Positions 18,611 through 26,970 of a stretch of 64,000 bases of DNA are shown here, in pieces. Source of the stretch: an uncultured Ruminiclostridium sp. (GTDB taxonomy: Bacteria; Bacillota; Clostridia; Oscillospirales; Ruminococcaceae); assembly GCA_947624435.1 (NCBI GenBank), contig CANQKE010000002.1, forward strand, positions 28,029-92,028. Reading direction: 5' to 3'. Position numbers and translations under genes: made by a program. The notes under the pieces are model-generated. The model saw only the letters and a list, made by a program, of their open reading frames with translations, was not told the origin of the DNA and ran no database searches. The first letter of the stretch is position 1; each line of letters starts with the position of its first letter.

Positions 18611-19126
18611 TCATATTGAATTTTTAGCCCATTGTGAAATTATTTTTTCCGACCTTGCAGCGTCCGCGCCGTGTACCGCAAGACCTTTTTTGAATGTTGC
18701 GCCCTTGCAGATGTTTTTGATATCCCGCTCGCTGCTGCCCATGCCGCTGCCCTCGTGGGTCATAAGCGGAATTACTTTCTTACCGGTGAAGTCAAGCCTT
18801 TCCAGCTGAGAAAAGATTGCCATCGGGAATGTTCCCCACCAGCACGGTCCGCAGACGAAAATATTATCGTACTGCGAAATATCCGACAGATATTCTTTCA
18901 GCGCGGGACGAGCGTTTTCGTTCAGCTCTTTCTTTGCCTGTTCAATGCAGATATTATAGCTTTCGGAATACGGAGCTAATGTTTCCACCTCGAACATATC
19001 GCCGCCGACGGCTTTCTCTATAAACTCCGCCGCGATCTCGGTATTGCCCTTTTCTAGCATTTTCAAAGACCCGTTTACATAATTCTCGCCATTGCGGGAG
19101 TAATAAATTATAAGATTTTTTGACAC
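18611..19126 (-). CDS. Cytosolic flavodoxin-like protein
   Basis: 171 residues with the flavodoxin fold: FMN phosphate loop near the N-terminus (IYYSRNGENYVNG), the W-rich loop VCGPCWWGTFPMAIFSQLE, and the third loop THEGSGMGSS. It carries electrons or reduces quinones in the cytosol. Unlike the next flavodoxin upstream in the operon it has no signal peptide, so the operon encodes an inside and an outside version. Confidence 0.88.
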   Translation of the reverse strand: MSKNLIIYYSRNGENYVNGSLKMLEKGNTEIAAEFIEKAVGGDMFEVETLAPYSESYNICIEQAKKELNENARPALKEYLSDISQYDNIFVCGPCWWGTFPMAIFSQLERLDFTGKKVIPLMTHEGSGMGSSERDIKNICKGATFKKGLAVHGADAARSEKIISQWAKNSI

Positions 19127-19144
19127 TAAAATCCCTCATAAAAA

Positions 19145-19324
19145 TTATTTTGAAAACAGCCAGCCCATAATATCCTCGTCATACGCCGCAAATCCACCGC
19201 CGCCGTGTTCGTTATCTATCTGTATATCCCCGTCATTTTGCGAATGATAAACGTTATCTATAATAAAGCCATTGTATGTTTCGGTCCCGACTTCAACGTT
19301 ATAATTTTTGTCGAAACCGATCAT
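19145..19324 (-). CDS. Small protein of unknown function, coupled to the lipoprotein flavodoxin
   Basis: 59 residues from the ATG at 19324, which overlaps the flavodoxin stop as ATGA. It is acidic and Gly/Asn-rich (QNDGDIQIDNEHGGGGF) and ends MGWLFSK, with no membrane helix. No family recognised. A longer in-frame start at 19345 lies inside the flavodoxin gene. It might be a remnant of the C-terminal part of a larger domain. It sits inside the operon with an 18-base gap to the next gene, so it is probably expressed. Confidence 0.5.
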   Translation of the reverse strand: MIGFDKNYNVEVGTETYNGFIIDNVYHSQNDGDIQIDNEHGGGGFAAYDEDIMGWLFSK

Positions 19325-20037
19325 AGTCCCAAGCTTGCTACCCAATCCTTTACCGTGCTTTCATCTGCTCTTGACTGAAAACGCTGTCCTTCAAGCCAGT
19401 TTCCGGTGCCTGCCATTTCGGCAAGAAGAGTGCCACTGCTGCCAAGTCCCGATGACGACGAGGTGCAGAACGGAATGACCGTTTTATTTGTAAAATCGTT
19501 AGCCTTTACAAACGTATCGGTAGGCCATGCCGCTATTCCCCACCAGATAGGATAGCCGATAAACACCGTGTCATAGTCCGCCCAGTTTTCGACAGAAGTC
19601 GAGGTAAGCTCAATATTGCGTAAAGCTTCATCGTTATGCTCGCGGGATACGCGGCTGTCTGGATCAGTCCAGTCAAGGTCTGCGTCGGTGTACGGCTCTG
19701 TCGGCGTTATCTCGAACAAATCAGCGCCCGTCGCGGAAACGATATAGTCTGCGACAGCCTTAGTGTTGCCAGACGCGGAGTAAACGACCACAAGGGTCTT
19801 GCCGCCCTCGCTCGGAGTTTCGTTTGCAACGCTTTCCGGCTCGGATTCATAGGACTCTGCCGCTTCGCTTTGTTCTTCGGTGCTCTCGGTATTATCGGCG
19901 CTTGTCGCCTCCGCCGGGGTCGCTTCACTTTGCGCCTGACTGCTCTCCGCATTAGAGGAAGCGGTAGATGTGCTTTCGCAGCCCGCCAAAGCGAGCACAA
20001 GCATAACGCTTAAAACTGATGCAAATAATTTTTTCAT
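19321..20037 (-). CDS. Lipoprotein flavodoxin (predicted surface-anchored)
   Basis: 238 residues. The N-terminus is a lipoprotein signal ending LALAGC (lipobox), followed by about 65 residues of Ser/Glu/Ala-rich linker, then a flavodoxin domain: VVYSASGNTKAVADYI (phosphate loop), IGYPIWWGIAAWPTDTF and CTSSSSGLGSSGTLL. A flavodoxin outside the membrane is unusual, because FMN and its electron donors are normally cytosolic; such exported flavodoxins do occur in gut Clostridia. The ATG at 20037 has AAAGGAA upstream. It neighbours a DUF318 permease and a DUF362 lipoprotein. Confidence 0.88.
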   Translation of the reverse strand: MKKLFASVLSVMLVLALAGCESTSTASSNAESSQAQSEATPAEATSADNTESTEEQSEAAESYESEPESVANETPSEGGKTLVVVYSASGNTKAVADYIVSATGADLFEITPTEPYTDADLDWTDPDSRVSREHNDEALRNIELTSTSVENWADYDTVFIGYPIWWGIAAWPTDTFVKANDFTNKTVIPFCTSSSSGLGSSGTLLAEMAGTGNWLEGQRFQSRADESTVKDWVASLGL

Positions 20038-20056
20038 TAGAAACATTCCTTTCTTT

Positions 20057-20971
20057 TTATAAAATAAGATTTACGATCATTCCCGTTACAAACGAGAACA
20101 GAATAACAAATGCGATATATAATAAAAACCGCTTTACGCCCAGCACGATCTTGAGCGCGCCGAGATTAGTTATCTTTGTTGACGGTCCGGTAAGCATAAA
20201 CGCCGCCGCGCTTCCCATGCTCATTCCGGAGTAGAGCCATTCACGGATAAGCGGGATCGTCCCGCCGCCGCAGGCATACAGGGGAACGCCGATAGTCGCC
20301 GCCATCAAAACGCCGAAGCCCTCGCCGGATTCTCCAAATAAAGACGCAAACCAGTCCGCCGGAACATACCGCTGAAACAGCGCCGAAAGCAGCACACCTA
20401 CTAAAAACCAAGGGGCGGTCGCCTTGATATTTCTGCCGATATTCTTGATAAGCCGCCAAAACAGATTCGGGTCTGTATCATGATTGTGCGGCTCGTCAAA
20501 GCCGGTGAAATTGAAAAACGGTTTATCCTTGTAGAACAGTCGTATCAGCAATCCCGCGACGCATCCGCAGACAAAGCAGGAAACAATGCGCACCGTCAGC
20601 GCCGCAGGGCCAAGCGCGGTGCTGTAAATGATAAGTTGCGGATTTAAGAGGACGGAACTCATCATAAACGCCGCCAGCCAATCGTCCCGAATACCGCTTT
20701 TGGAGAAAGACGCCGCAAGCGGGATAGTCCCGTACATACACAGAGGCGACGCGATACCGAGAATACTTACCGGAATAATGCCGAGGACGCCCAGCTTTTT
20801 ATCGCCCATGCTGCGGAAAAGTCCGTGAATTTTGTCCTTGACGAATACCGAGATGATAGAGCCGAGGACGATACCGAGAACGTAATAGAGGGCGATCTGC
20901 CGCAGCTGCACGGTAAAGTAGTACCATACATAGACAAATTCCCGCTGGAACACCTCCCATATCTGTTCCAA
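20057..20971 (-). CDS. Permease of the DUF318/ArsP family
   Basis: 304-residue membrane protein with eight or so helices in two halves. Conserved Cys/Pro/Gly motifs typical of this permease family are present: GIASPLCMYGTIPLA in the first half and GVPLYACGGGTIPL in the second. ArsP members export organoarsenicals; many others are of unknown substrate. It lies in the redox operon between the DUF362 and flavodoxin lipoproteins, 23 and 19 bases apart. Confidence 0.85.
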   Translation of the reverse strand: MEQIWEVFQREFVYVWYYFTVQLRQIALYYVLGIVLGSIISVFVKDKIHGLFRSMGDKKLGVLGIIPVSILGIASPLCMYGTIPLAASFSKSGIRDDWLAAFMMSSVLLNPQLIIYSTALGPAALTVRIVSCFVCGCVAGLLIRLFYKDKPFFNFTGFDEPHNHDTDPNLFWRLIKNIGRNIKATAPWFLVGVLLSALFQRYVPADWFASLFGESGEGFGVLMAATIGVPLYACGGGTIPLIREWLYSGMSMGSAAAFMLTGPSTKITNLGALKIVLGVKRFLLYIAFVILFSFVTGMIVNLIL

Positions 20972-20994
20972 AGCCGCTCACCACCTTATATCTC

Positions 20995-22065
20995 TTAATT
21001 ATCCACGCTTTCCAGCTTATAGGAGCGGCTGCCAAGCCCGATAGCTTCGCCCGCCTCCAGAACATGCACGGCGTGCTGTCCTTCCATTCGACGGACAAAG
21101 CTCTCGTTGCCCTCCGCCTGATAGATAAGATCTACGCAAGCCTGATCCAGCGCTACAGGGTCGGTAGAGGCAAGGATACCGATGTCATGGATGTCCGGCT
21201 CGGATGGATTTCCGTCACAGTCGCAGTCAATGGACAGTCTGTTCATCACGTTGATAAAGAGAATATTGCCGTCCAGCGCGTCTACTACTGATTTTCCCGC
21301 GTCTGCCATCGATTCAAGAAAAGCGTCCTGATCGCCGCCCCACGGACTGGTATGGCTGCTGCCCGCCGTATGGATAAGGCATTTACCCTCCTGAGAGCCG
21401 ATACCGATAGAGATATTCTTAATAGCTCCGCCGAAACCCGCCATTGCGTGACCTTTGAAGTGCGAAAGTACAAGAAAACCGTCAAAGTCGCCGAAATGAG
21501 CGCCGACGTAGTTTTCGGAAAGCTGCTGCCCTCCCTCTACGGGAAGTATCATAGATTCGCCGTCCTCGTCCATTATGACGAAGCCTTTTCCGAGATCGGT
21601 AAAGCCGTGGTCCTTTGCCACCTGATAGTGCATAGCGGTTTCGGAACGCGAACCTCCGTAAGCGGTGTTGCACTCCACAATAGTGCCGTCTACCTTTTCT
21701 ACCAGATCGCGGATAAGGTTAGGGTCGAGATAGTTGGACGCGGGCGGTTCTCCTGTAGAAAGCTTCACCGCGATATTGTCGCCGGTAAGCTCCACGCCCA
21801 GCGCCTCATATACTTTCATTATCCCCTCCGGTGAAATATCCGTCGTCATGTAAACCGTAGGAGCGTCGGTTTGGGTGCCGTCATTCGGTGCTTGAGAGCT
21901 CTCGCTGATTTCTTCTTCGCTGTCTGAGCTTTGTCCTACATCGGCAGACTCTGCAACATTGTAGCTAGTTCGTTCTGTTTCGGAATTTTCCGCCGTACCC
22001 GCGCTTTCGCAGGCTGTAAAAATCATCATTATAAAGCTTAACAGCAGTGCGACTTTTTTCTTCAT
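20995..22065 (-). CDS. DUF362 domain lipoprotein
   Basis: 356 residues from the ATG at 22065 (AAAGGAG upstream). It has a lipoprotein signal ending IFTAC, an acidic linker to about residue 75, and a DUF362 domain (IAVKLSTGEPPASNYL, VECNTAYGGSRSET, HFKGHAMAGFGGAIKNISIGIGS, HTSPWGGDQDAF, IGILASTDPVALDQACVDLI). DUF362 proteins often bind an iron-sulfur cluster; here the extra 4Fe-4S ferredoxin part is absent but a CDCDGNPSEP stretch remains. It is the first gene of the redox operon. Function is unproven. Confidence 0.85.
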   Translation of the reverse strand: MKKKVALLLSFIMMIFTACESAGTAENSETERTSYNVAESADVGQSSDSEEEISESSQAPNDGTQTDAPTVYMTTDISPEGIMKVYEALGVELTGDNIAVKLSTGEPPASNYLDPNLIRDLVEKVDGTIVECNTAYGGSRSETAMHYQVAKDHGFTDLGKGFVIMDEDGESMILPVEGGQQLSENYVGAHFGDFDGFLVLSHFKGHAMAGFGGAIKNISIGIGSQEGKCLIHTAGSSHTSPWGGDQDAFLESMADAGKSVVDALDGNILFINVMNRLSIDCDCDGNPSEPDIHDIGILASTDPVALDQACVDLIYQAEGNESFVRRMEGQHAVHVLEAGEAIGLGSRSYKLESVDN

Positions 22066-22098
22066 TCGTAATGCTCCTTTCAAACTGCTTTTGCGTAG

Positions 22099-22173
22099 TT
22101 AATTCTCCATCTGCCGCTCCCAAAAGGAAACGGCGTCGTTTATCCGACCCTCGGCTATTGTTCCGGTGTTCAT
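22099..22173 (-). CDS. Possible short leader ORF in front of the DUF362 gene
   Basis: A 24-codon frame opening with ATG at 22173 and ending TAA at 22099, lying between the predicted -10 box (22180-22185) and the DUF362 gene. The start would be at or next to the transcription start, so it would be nearly leaderless. It may be a leader peptide, a gene remnant or chance. No family recognised. Confidence 0.25.
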   Translation of the reverse strand: MNTGTIAEGRINDAVSFWERQMEN

Positions 22174-22179
22174 GATTTT

Positions 22180-22212
22180 ATTATACAAAAAAATAGACCT
22201 CCTGAGAAGTCT
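22180..22212 (-). promoter_or_regulatory. Promoter of the redox operon with a candidate LysR site
   Basis: On the minus strand a good -10 (TATAAT, 22185-22180) lacks a good -35. At the -35 position is an interrupted palindrome, AGAC-N10-GTCT (22195-22212), of the form LysR regulators bind. The lysR gene ends only 24 bases further upstream. Activation by LysR of this promoter is inference. Confidence 0.5.
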
Positions 22213-22235
22213 AAATTAGTTTACCAGTTGTAACC

Positions 22236-23123
22236 TTAAGTTATAACCGTCTTTACAGCCTCCAAAAAGCGCTCAACAGTGCGGGACGGCTCGTTTGAAT
22301 ACAGCACGCCAAACGGGATACTGTGCTCCCACTCCACGGGGATGACCTTTAGCATCGGGTGGACGCAGTTCCAGCTTTGAATTACCAGCAGCACGTTTTT
22401 CTCCTGCTCGCAGCGGTTGAAAATGTTAATATCGTAAAAGTCGAAATCGACAATTTTTATCTGTTTGTGTTCAGAAAGCTCGTCGCGCAGCTTGTCAACA
22501 TAACTGCTCCAACCGCGGTGCATCAAAAGCAATTCCTCGCCGTACAGATCGCGAACCGTCAGCTTGTCCTTTTTCGCAAGCGGGTGATAAATGGAAACCG
22601 CACAGCAAAGCGGTTCTTTCGCTATTTCAAGTCCCGCGCACCCGCGAACTTGGAGCAAGGTATCGTCAAAAAGCCCTGTCACCACGTCGATATTCTGACC
22701 GAGATTTTTAAGAATTTCCCGCGCGTTTTCGGGCGTATTCTCAAACGGCACAAGTTGAAAACTGATATCGGAGCAATGCTCGTGTATCTTCGGCCACAGG
22801 TCGGTAAGTATCTGCGCGGGAGTAATCGGCGAAGTGCCTATGCGGATAACGGCGCTTTTCTCAAGGCTCGCGTTTCTCGCGCGGCGGACCGCCTCCTCGC
22901 TGTAAGACACTATATATTTCGCGTCGGTGTAAAGCGACTCGCCCGCTTTAGTGAGCTTCAGTCCCCTGTGCGTGCGCTCGAAAAGCTGAACGCCGACTTC
23001 GTTTTCTAAAAGATTTATCTGCTTTATAACGGCGGTGGAGGTTATATAAAGCTGCTCTGCCGCCTTGTTGAAGCTGCCAGCCTCGACTATAGCGATAAAG
23101 GTTTCAAGGTGTGTATTGTTCAT
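22236..23123 (-). CDS. LysR family transcriptional regulator
   Basis: 295 residues. The N-terminal winged helix-turn-helix (MNNTHLETFIAIVEAGSFNKAAEQLYITSTAVIKQI, in part) and a following linker helix lead into a periplasmic-binding-like effector domain from about residue 90. It is encoded on the same strand directly upstream of the redox operon, so it is the obvious regulator. A redox or electrophile signal would fit the operon content but no effector residue can be identified. Confidence 0.92.
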   Translation of the reverse strand: MNNTHLETFIAIVEAGSFNKAAEQLYITSTAVIKQINLLENEVGVQLFERTHRGLKLTKAGESLYTDAKYIVSYSEEAVRRARNASLEKSAVIRIGTSPITPAQILTDLWPKIHEHCSDISFQLVPFENTPENAREILKNLGQNIDVVTGLFDDTLLQVRGCAGLEIAKEPLCCAVSIYHPLAKKDKLTVRDLYGEELLLMHRGWSSYVDKLRDELSEHKQIKIVDFDFYDINIFNRCEQEKNVLLVIQSWNCVHPMLKVIPVEWEHSIPFGVLYSNEPSRTVERFLEAVKTVIT

Positions 23124-23236
23124 AGTTCTCCTTTCTATAGGAAATAAACATCGCTTTTGAGATTCATTCTGTTCGTCTTACATCTACATTTTAACATTGT
23201 ATTAAAGAAAAATCAATATGAAATTTTCATAATATT

Positions 23237-23269
23237 ACCTCCCTTAAGGAAATTCCCCAAGGGAGGTAA
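23237..23269. terminator. Hairpin downstream of the deacetylase gene
   Basis: A 10-bp stem (23237-23246 with 23260-23269, TACCTCCCTT and complement) with a 13-base loop. It lies between the deacetylase stop (23307) and lysR on the minus strand. The U-run is weak, so it is only a probable terminator. Confidence 0.6.
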
Positions 23270-23306
23270 ATAAATATTAATTATTCTTTAGCAGCGCTTT
23301 ACATCG

Positions 23307-24668
23307 TCAGTCCTTATTTCCCTGGATTATAATAGGCGACGGAGTTTCGTCAGAGGACGAGGTGTCAGACGCGGTGGTTTGCGGGGCGGAAATATCCGGC
23401 TCGGCGGTTTCCGGCGTGCTTTCGGTATTACTGTTTACCTCCGGAACTGAGGGCATATTCTCCGCCGTACCGGGATCAACGGCAGACGGCGCGGTCGTGA
23501 TCGCCGGACTGTCCTTATCGGGAAGCGTGGTGACAGGCGGCGCGGAGCTTTCGTTATCGGTGTTGCTTTCAGCGACTATAGGCTGAGAGTTTTCCGAAGT
23601 GCCGTCGTTATTTACGTCCGACGTTTCGGGAACGGAAACATCACCGTTTTGTACGGCGTCCTCCTTGGCGTAAACAGCGGCGGTGAGCTTTGAGAATATC
23701 TCTACCAGTTCTTCGTATGATAAGGTAGCGATAGCGTCCTGTTGGCTCTCGGTAAGCAGGCTGCCGGTGCGCTCCGCCATTTCGGCCGACATACCCTCGG
23801 AGGCTATGCGGTCTACCTCCTCGCGCGTCAGCCCCGCGGCAAGCGCTTCAAACGCGGAGTTCACCTCCGGATCGTCGCTGTAAACTATCGTGGATACGCT
23901 TTCCTCCAACTTTATCTGCTTTCCGGTGCCGTCGATAGTGTAATTGTCGGCATATACAAGCTCTGATACCTTGACCGGCTCAAATCCCTGATCTAAAAGG
24001 CTTTGGAGCACCTTTGGCAGCGCCTGTGTGGTATTTTCAAGATCATTATGGAACAGCAGGATAGAGCCGGACGCAATATTTTTAGTAGTGCGCTCTACTA
24101 TAGTCTGAGCGGACGGATTATCCCAGTCTATACTGTCAATGTTCCACTGTATCAGCTTTAAGCCTATTCCCTCCACGGTGGTAACGGACTTGTCGTCATA
24201 CTCGCCGTAGGGCGCGCGGTACAGAGTCGGCTCTTCTCCCGTTATCATCTTTATCTTGCGGGAACATTCCTTGGTGTCCTCTATAAGCTCGTTGATATTC
24301 ATGCCGTTTATATGAGGGTGTTTGTCGGAATGGTTGGCTATCTCGTGACCCGCGTCATAGAATTTTTTCACGTCGTCCGGGTACTTGTCGCAAAACTCGC
24401 CGGTCACGAAGAACGTGGCTTTCACGCCCGCCTGCTCAAGTATAGATATAAGCTGGTCGGTATTGCTGTTTTCCCATGCGCAGTCGAAAGTCACGCTTAT
24501 TTTGTTGTCCGCCCTGTCAACGCAGTAGATAGGCGTTTTGACGCTCTCCGCCCTTGTATTGACAGAGGATAAAACGGCGAATATCCCTATTGCCGCTCCG
24601 GTAATAAGTACAAGCAGCAGCGTTATCACACGCAGCAGCCTGCGTTTAGTCATAGTCATAACAAACAT
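23307..24668 (-). CDS. Polysaccharide deacetylase (NodB domain)
   Basis: 453 residues. One N-terminal membrane anchor or signal (about 8-35), a NodB deacetylase domain (about 48-240), and a Ser/Thr/Pro/Glu-rich low-complexity tail from about 345 likely to lie in the wall. Deacetylase motifs: TFDCAW (second Asp replaced by Cys, as in some sporulation enzymes), HSDKHPH (metal His pair), RAPYGEYDD, and the final LLFHND. It probably removes N-acetyl groups from peptidoglycan; resemblance to the PdaA/PdaB group suggests a sporulation role, which is inference. GGAGG precedes the ATG at 24668. Confidence 0.88.
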   Translation of the reverse strand: MFVMTMTKRRLLRVITLLLVLITGAAIGIFAVLSSVNTRAESVKTPIYCVDRADNKISVTFDCAWENSNTDQLISILEQAGVKATFFVTGEFCDKYPDDVKKFYDAGHEIANHSDKHPHINGMNINELIEDTKECSRKIKMITGEEPTLYRAPYGEYDDKSVTTVEGIGLKLIQWNIDSIDWDNPSAQTIVERTTKNIASGSILLFHNDLENTTQALPKVLQSLLDQGFEPVKVSELVYADNYTIDGTGKQIKLEESVSTIVYSDDPEVNSAFEALAAGLTREEVDRIASEGMSAEMAERTGSLLTESQQDAIATLSYEELVEIFSKLTAAVYAKEDAVQNGDVSVPETSDVNNDGTSENSQPIVAESNTDNESSAPPVTTLPDKDSPAITTAPSAVDPGTAENMPSVPEVNSNTESTPETAEPDISAPQTTASDTSSSDETPSPIIIQGNKD

Positions 24669-24727
24669 ATTGTTTCCTCCTATAGGTTTTGTACTGCTTG
24701 ATTATATGTCCGGGACAAAAATAAAAT

Positions 24728-24910
24728 ACCTGTCTTTCAAAAAAACAAGACAGGTCAGCTTGTCGAAAAACCTCCCTACGGTCGGATTTTTCGACAAGCT
24801 GACCAAAAAAAATGAGCAAGTATGTGCTGACATACTTGCTCATTTTTTGCCGCTCTGCGAGCGGCACTTATCACTAATGAGGGTGAAAACCCTGATGGTT
24901 TTCCCCTCAT
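24728..24910. repeat. Block of five consecutive stem-loops
   Basis: This fills most of the 342-base gap between the deacetylase and the zinc-ribbon gene. Perfect stems: 24728-24735 with 24747-24754; 24753-24770 with 24787-24804 (18 bp, core CAGCTTGTCGAAAAA); 24807-24824 with 24831-24848 (18 bp, loop of 6); 24849-24855 with 24859-24865 (GCCGCTC). A fifth, with one bulge, pairs 24877-24891 with 24897-24910. The third is a strong bidirectional terminator candidate. The rest looks like an inserted palindromic repeat. The remaining gap shows only the Shine-Dalgarno of the deacetylase. Confidence 0.8.
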
Positions 24911-25010
24911 GCTCCTCTTTCCTTCCGGCTTTTAAGAACTTTTTCTACAGCCTAGACATGTATTTTATAAAATTTTATTTGAAGATCATATACAAAATTT
25001 TATTCGGTGA

Positions 25011-25436
25011 TCATTCTCCCGCGTCGTAGCCGTACTCGTCGGGTGCGACATCGGTCACCATCAGCCTGTGAGTGCAATTGGAGCAGTACTCGGAATCGTA
25101 CTTGTTTTTAGTGCCGCAGACAGGGCAGGTGATGATTTTCTTCATCTCATCTATACGCTTGCGCAGAACGTTCATTTCCTTATATAAACGCTCTATATCG
25201 CTTACGGAGCTTGCGATAAGGTCGCTGTCGGCGGAATCCGTCTTTACCATTTTATATACGTCCCTGCCGAGCTGAGTATATTTCTGCTTTATCTTGTTAT
25301 CCAGCTTTATGCAGCCGAATTTAAGGCGTGACATCTTTATCATCTCATCGGTCTTTTTTATGCCTGTATCGGTAAGCTCCTTTGCCTTGCCGAGAACATT
25401 ATCGACCTCTTCTCTAAAACGAATGTCCATCTTCAT
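25011..25436 (-). CDS. Zinc-ribbon protein with helical N-terminus
   Basis: 141 residues. Residues 1-100 are charged and predicted helical/coiled coil (heptad-like Lys/Glu/Leu). A C-terminal zinc ribbon has CPVCGTKNKYDSEYCSNCTHR (two CxxC pairs). The tail is acidic. No enzyme motif. Many such proteins of unknown role occur in Clostridia. Single gene with an AAAGGGAAAG ribosome site. Confidence 0.75.
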   Translation of the reverse strand: MKMDIRFREEVDNVLGKAKELTDTGIKKTDEMIKMSRLKFGCIKLDNKIKQKYTQLGRDVYKMVKTDSADSDLIASSVSDIERLYKEMNVLRKRIDEMKKIITCPVCGTKNKYDSEYCSNCTHRLMVTDVAPDEYGYDAGE

Positions 25437-25533
25437 TGTACTTTCCCTTTCCTAAACTGTATTATCGCCGGCATTTCGGTATATCCGGCCTGCTATTAAG
25501 ATTTTACCATATAAAAGTCGGATTGTCAAATAT

Positions 25534-26970
25534 TTATCCGTTGCGGGTAAAAAATTTACGAAGCTGCTCCACCCTGCCGTCCAGCATTTTATCAAATCCG
25601 GATATATATTCAAACGGGTATTTGTAATTTACTATGCGCCTTATACCGCCGCCGTCCACTAATTTGGACGAGGCGGCACAACCCGCGGCAATGATGCTTT
25701 GCAGCTCCTCCATCATGTAAATATTGTAAAAGCACTCCCGCCCCGGCTTGCAATAGCCGACGTTCTCAAGATTGTCCGCGATGTTTTTCTGTCGGTACAT
25801 ATAATAGGGATAATATCCGGTGCTTTCCAAAAGCCGCGCCGCGTCCTCTACCATTGCTGCCGCTCCTGAAATGTTCGCTTTTTCACGCTTATAAAACAGC
25901 GTTGAGGAACGTTTGAGCGAGAGCGTATGTACCGTAACATTCTCCGGTGAAAGCTCCCGAAGCCTTTCCAGCGTATCGTGAAAGCTGTCCGTATCATCGC
26001 CGGGAAGTCCCGCGATTATATCCGTGTTTATATTGTCAAAGCCGCACTGCCTTGCCAGTGAAAACGCGTTGTAAACCTGCTTAGCGGTGTGTGCCCTGCC
26101 GATATTTTTCAGCACATCGTCATTAAAGGTCTGGGGATTTATAGATATGCGGGTAACTCCTCCGCGTTTTAATGCACGCAGCTTTTCTTCGGTTATGGTA
26201 TCGGGTCTGCCCGCCTCCGCGGTAAATTCTATAACGGAGGAAAGGTCGAACCTTGCCAGTCCGTCAAGCAAAAGCGAAAGCTCGTCCGGCTCCAATACCG
26301 TCGGAGTTCCGCCGCCGATATATACCGTAGACACGGTAAGACCGCAGTCATGTATCAGCTCGCGGTAAATATCCAGCTCACAAAGCAGCAGCTTCAGATA
26401 TTCGCCCTTTAACTTAAGCGCGTTTCCGGCGGAGGAAATAAATGAGCAATAGCTGCACCTGGTCGGGCAAAACGGTATGGAAACGTACAGACTGACGGAG
26501 TTTTTGCCCAGCCTCTCTAAAGCGCCGCGCTGAGCCGATATTATTTTATTCGCCGTCGCCTGTCTTTCCTTTGATACGCGCAAAACATCAAAAATATACT
26601 CGCCGGCACGGTCGCGGTATTTATCATACGCCGCTCTTATCACCTTTACCGGTCTTACTCCGGTAAGTATTCCCCACGGCATGGATATGCCGGTGTGCTC
26701 CTTTAACAGGTCGTACATAAGTCCGCAGAGTAAAAGCTCATCCCTGCCGCCGTCTTTTGAGGAAGGCAGCGACAACTGTTTTCTATCGCCATCGGATAAA
26801 ACCGCCTGCAAGCTTTCATCATCCGCATACAGCGATACCCAGCCATCGCCCTTAGGCTCGCTGTCAAAGCAAAGCTCTATCCGTTCCGACGGGAAAAAAG
26901 CCGTTATCAGTCTTTCCGCCTCGTACTTATATTTTCCCGCACCGCCCAAAAAATACAAAGAACTTATCAT
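25534..26970 (-). CDS. hemZ: Oxygen-independent coproporphyrinogen III dehydrogenase HemZ
   Basis: 478-residue radical SAM enzyme with the CxxxCxxC cluster (FCPTRCSYCSF, about 165-176), then VYIGGGTPTVL and a SAM-binding EFTAEAGRPDTI. It carries the long N-terminal domain (about 150 residues) particular to HemZ rather than HemN. In Bacillus HemZ has been linked to anaerobic heme synthesis; in Clostridia without a full heme pathway the substrate is uncertain. Its ATG overlaps the stop of the MBL gene. It is the last gene in the recJ-relA-MBL-hemZ order common in Clostridia. Confidence 0.9.
   Translation of the reverse strand: MISSLYFLGGAGKYKYEAERLITAFFPSERIELCFDSEPKGDGWVSLYADDESLQAVLSDGDRKQLSLPSSKDGGRDELLLCGLMYDLLKEHTGISMPWGILTGVRPVKVIRAAYDKYRDRAGEYIFDVLRVSKERQATANKIISAQRGALERLGKNSVSLYVSIPFCPTRCSYCSFISSAGNALKLKGEYLKLLLCELDIYRELIHDCGLTVSTVYIGGGTPTVLEPDELSLLLDGLARFDLSSVIEFTAEAGRPDTITEEKLRALKRGGVTRISINPQTFNDDVLKNIGRAHTAKQVYNAFSLARQCGFDNINTDIIAGLPGDDTDSFHDTLERLRELSPENVTVHTLSLKRSSTLFYKREKANISGAAAMVEDAARLLESTGYYPYYMYRQKNIADNLENVGYCKPGRECFYNIYMMEELQSIIAAGCAASSKLVDGGGIRRIVNYKYPFEYISGFDKMLDGRVEQLRKFFTRNG

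Noticed and set aside
24960-25010. Sporulation-sigma promoter upstream of the deacetylase
   Set aside because: A CATATAAT-like box is present at about 24703 on the minus strand but no convincing -35 could be matched; not claimed.
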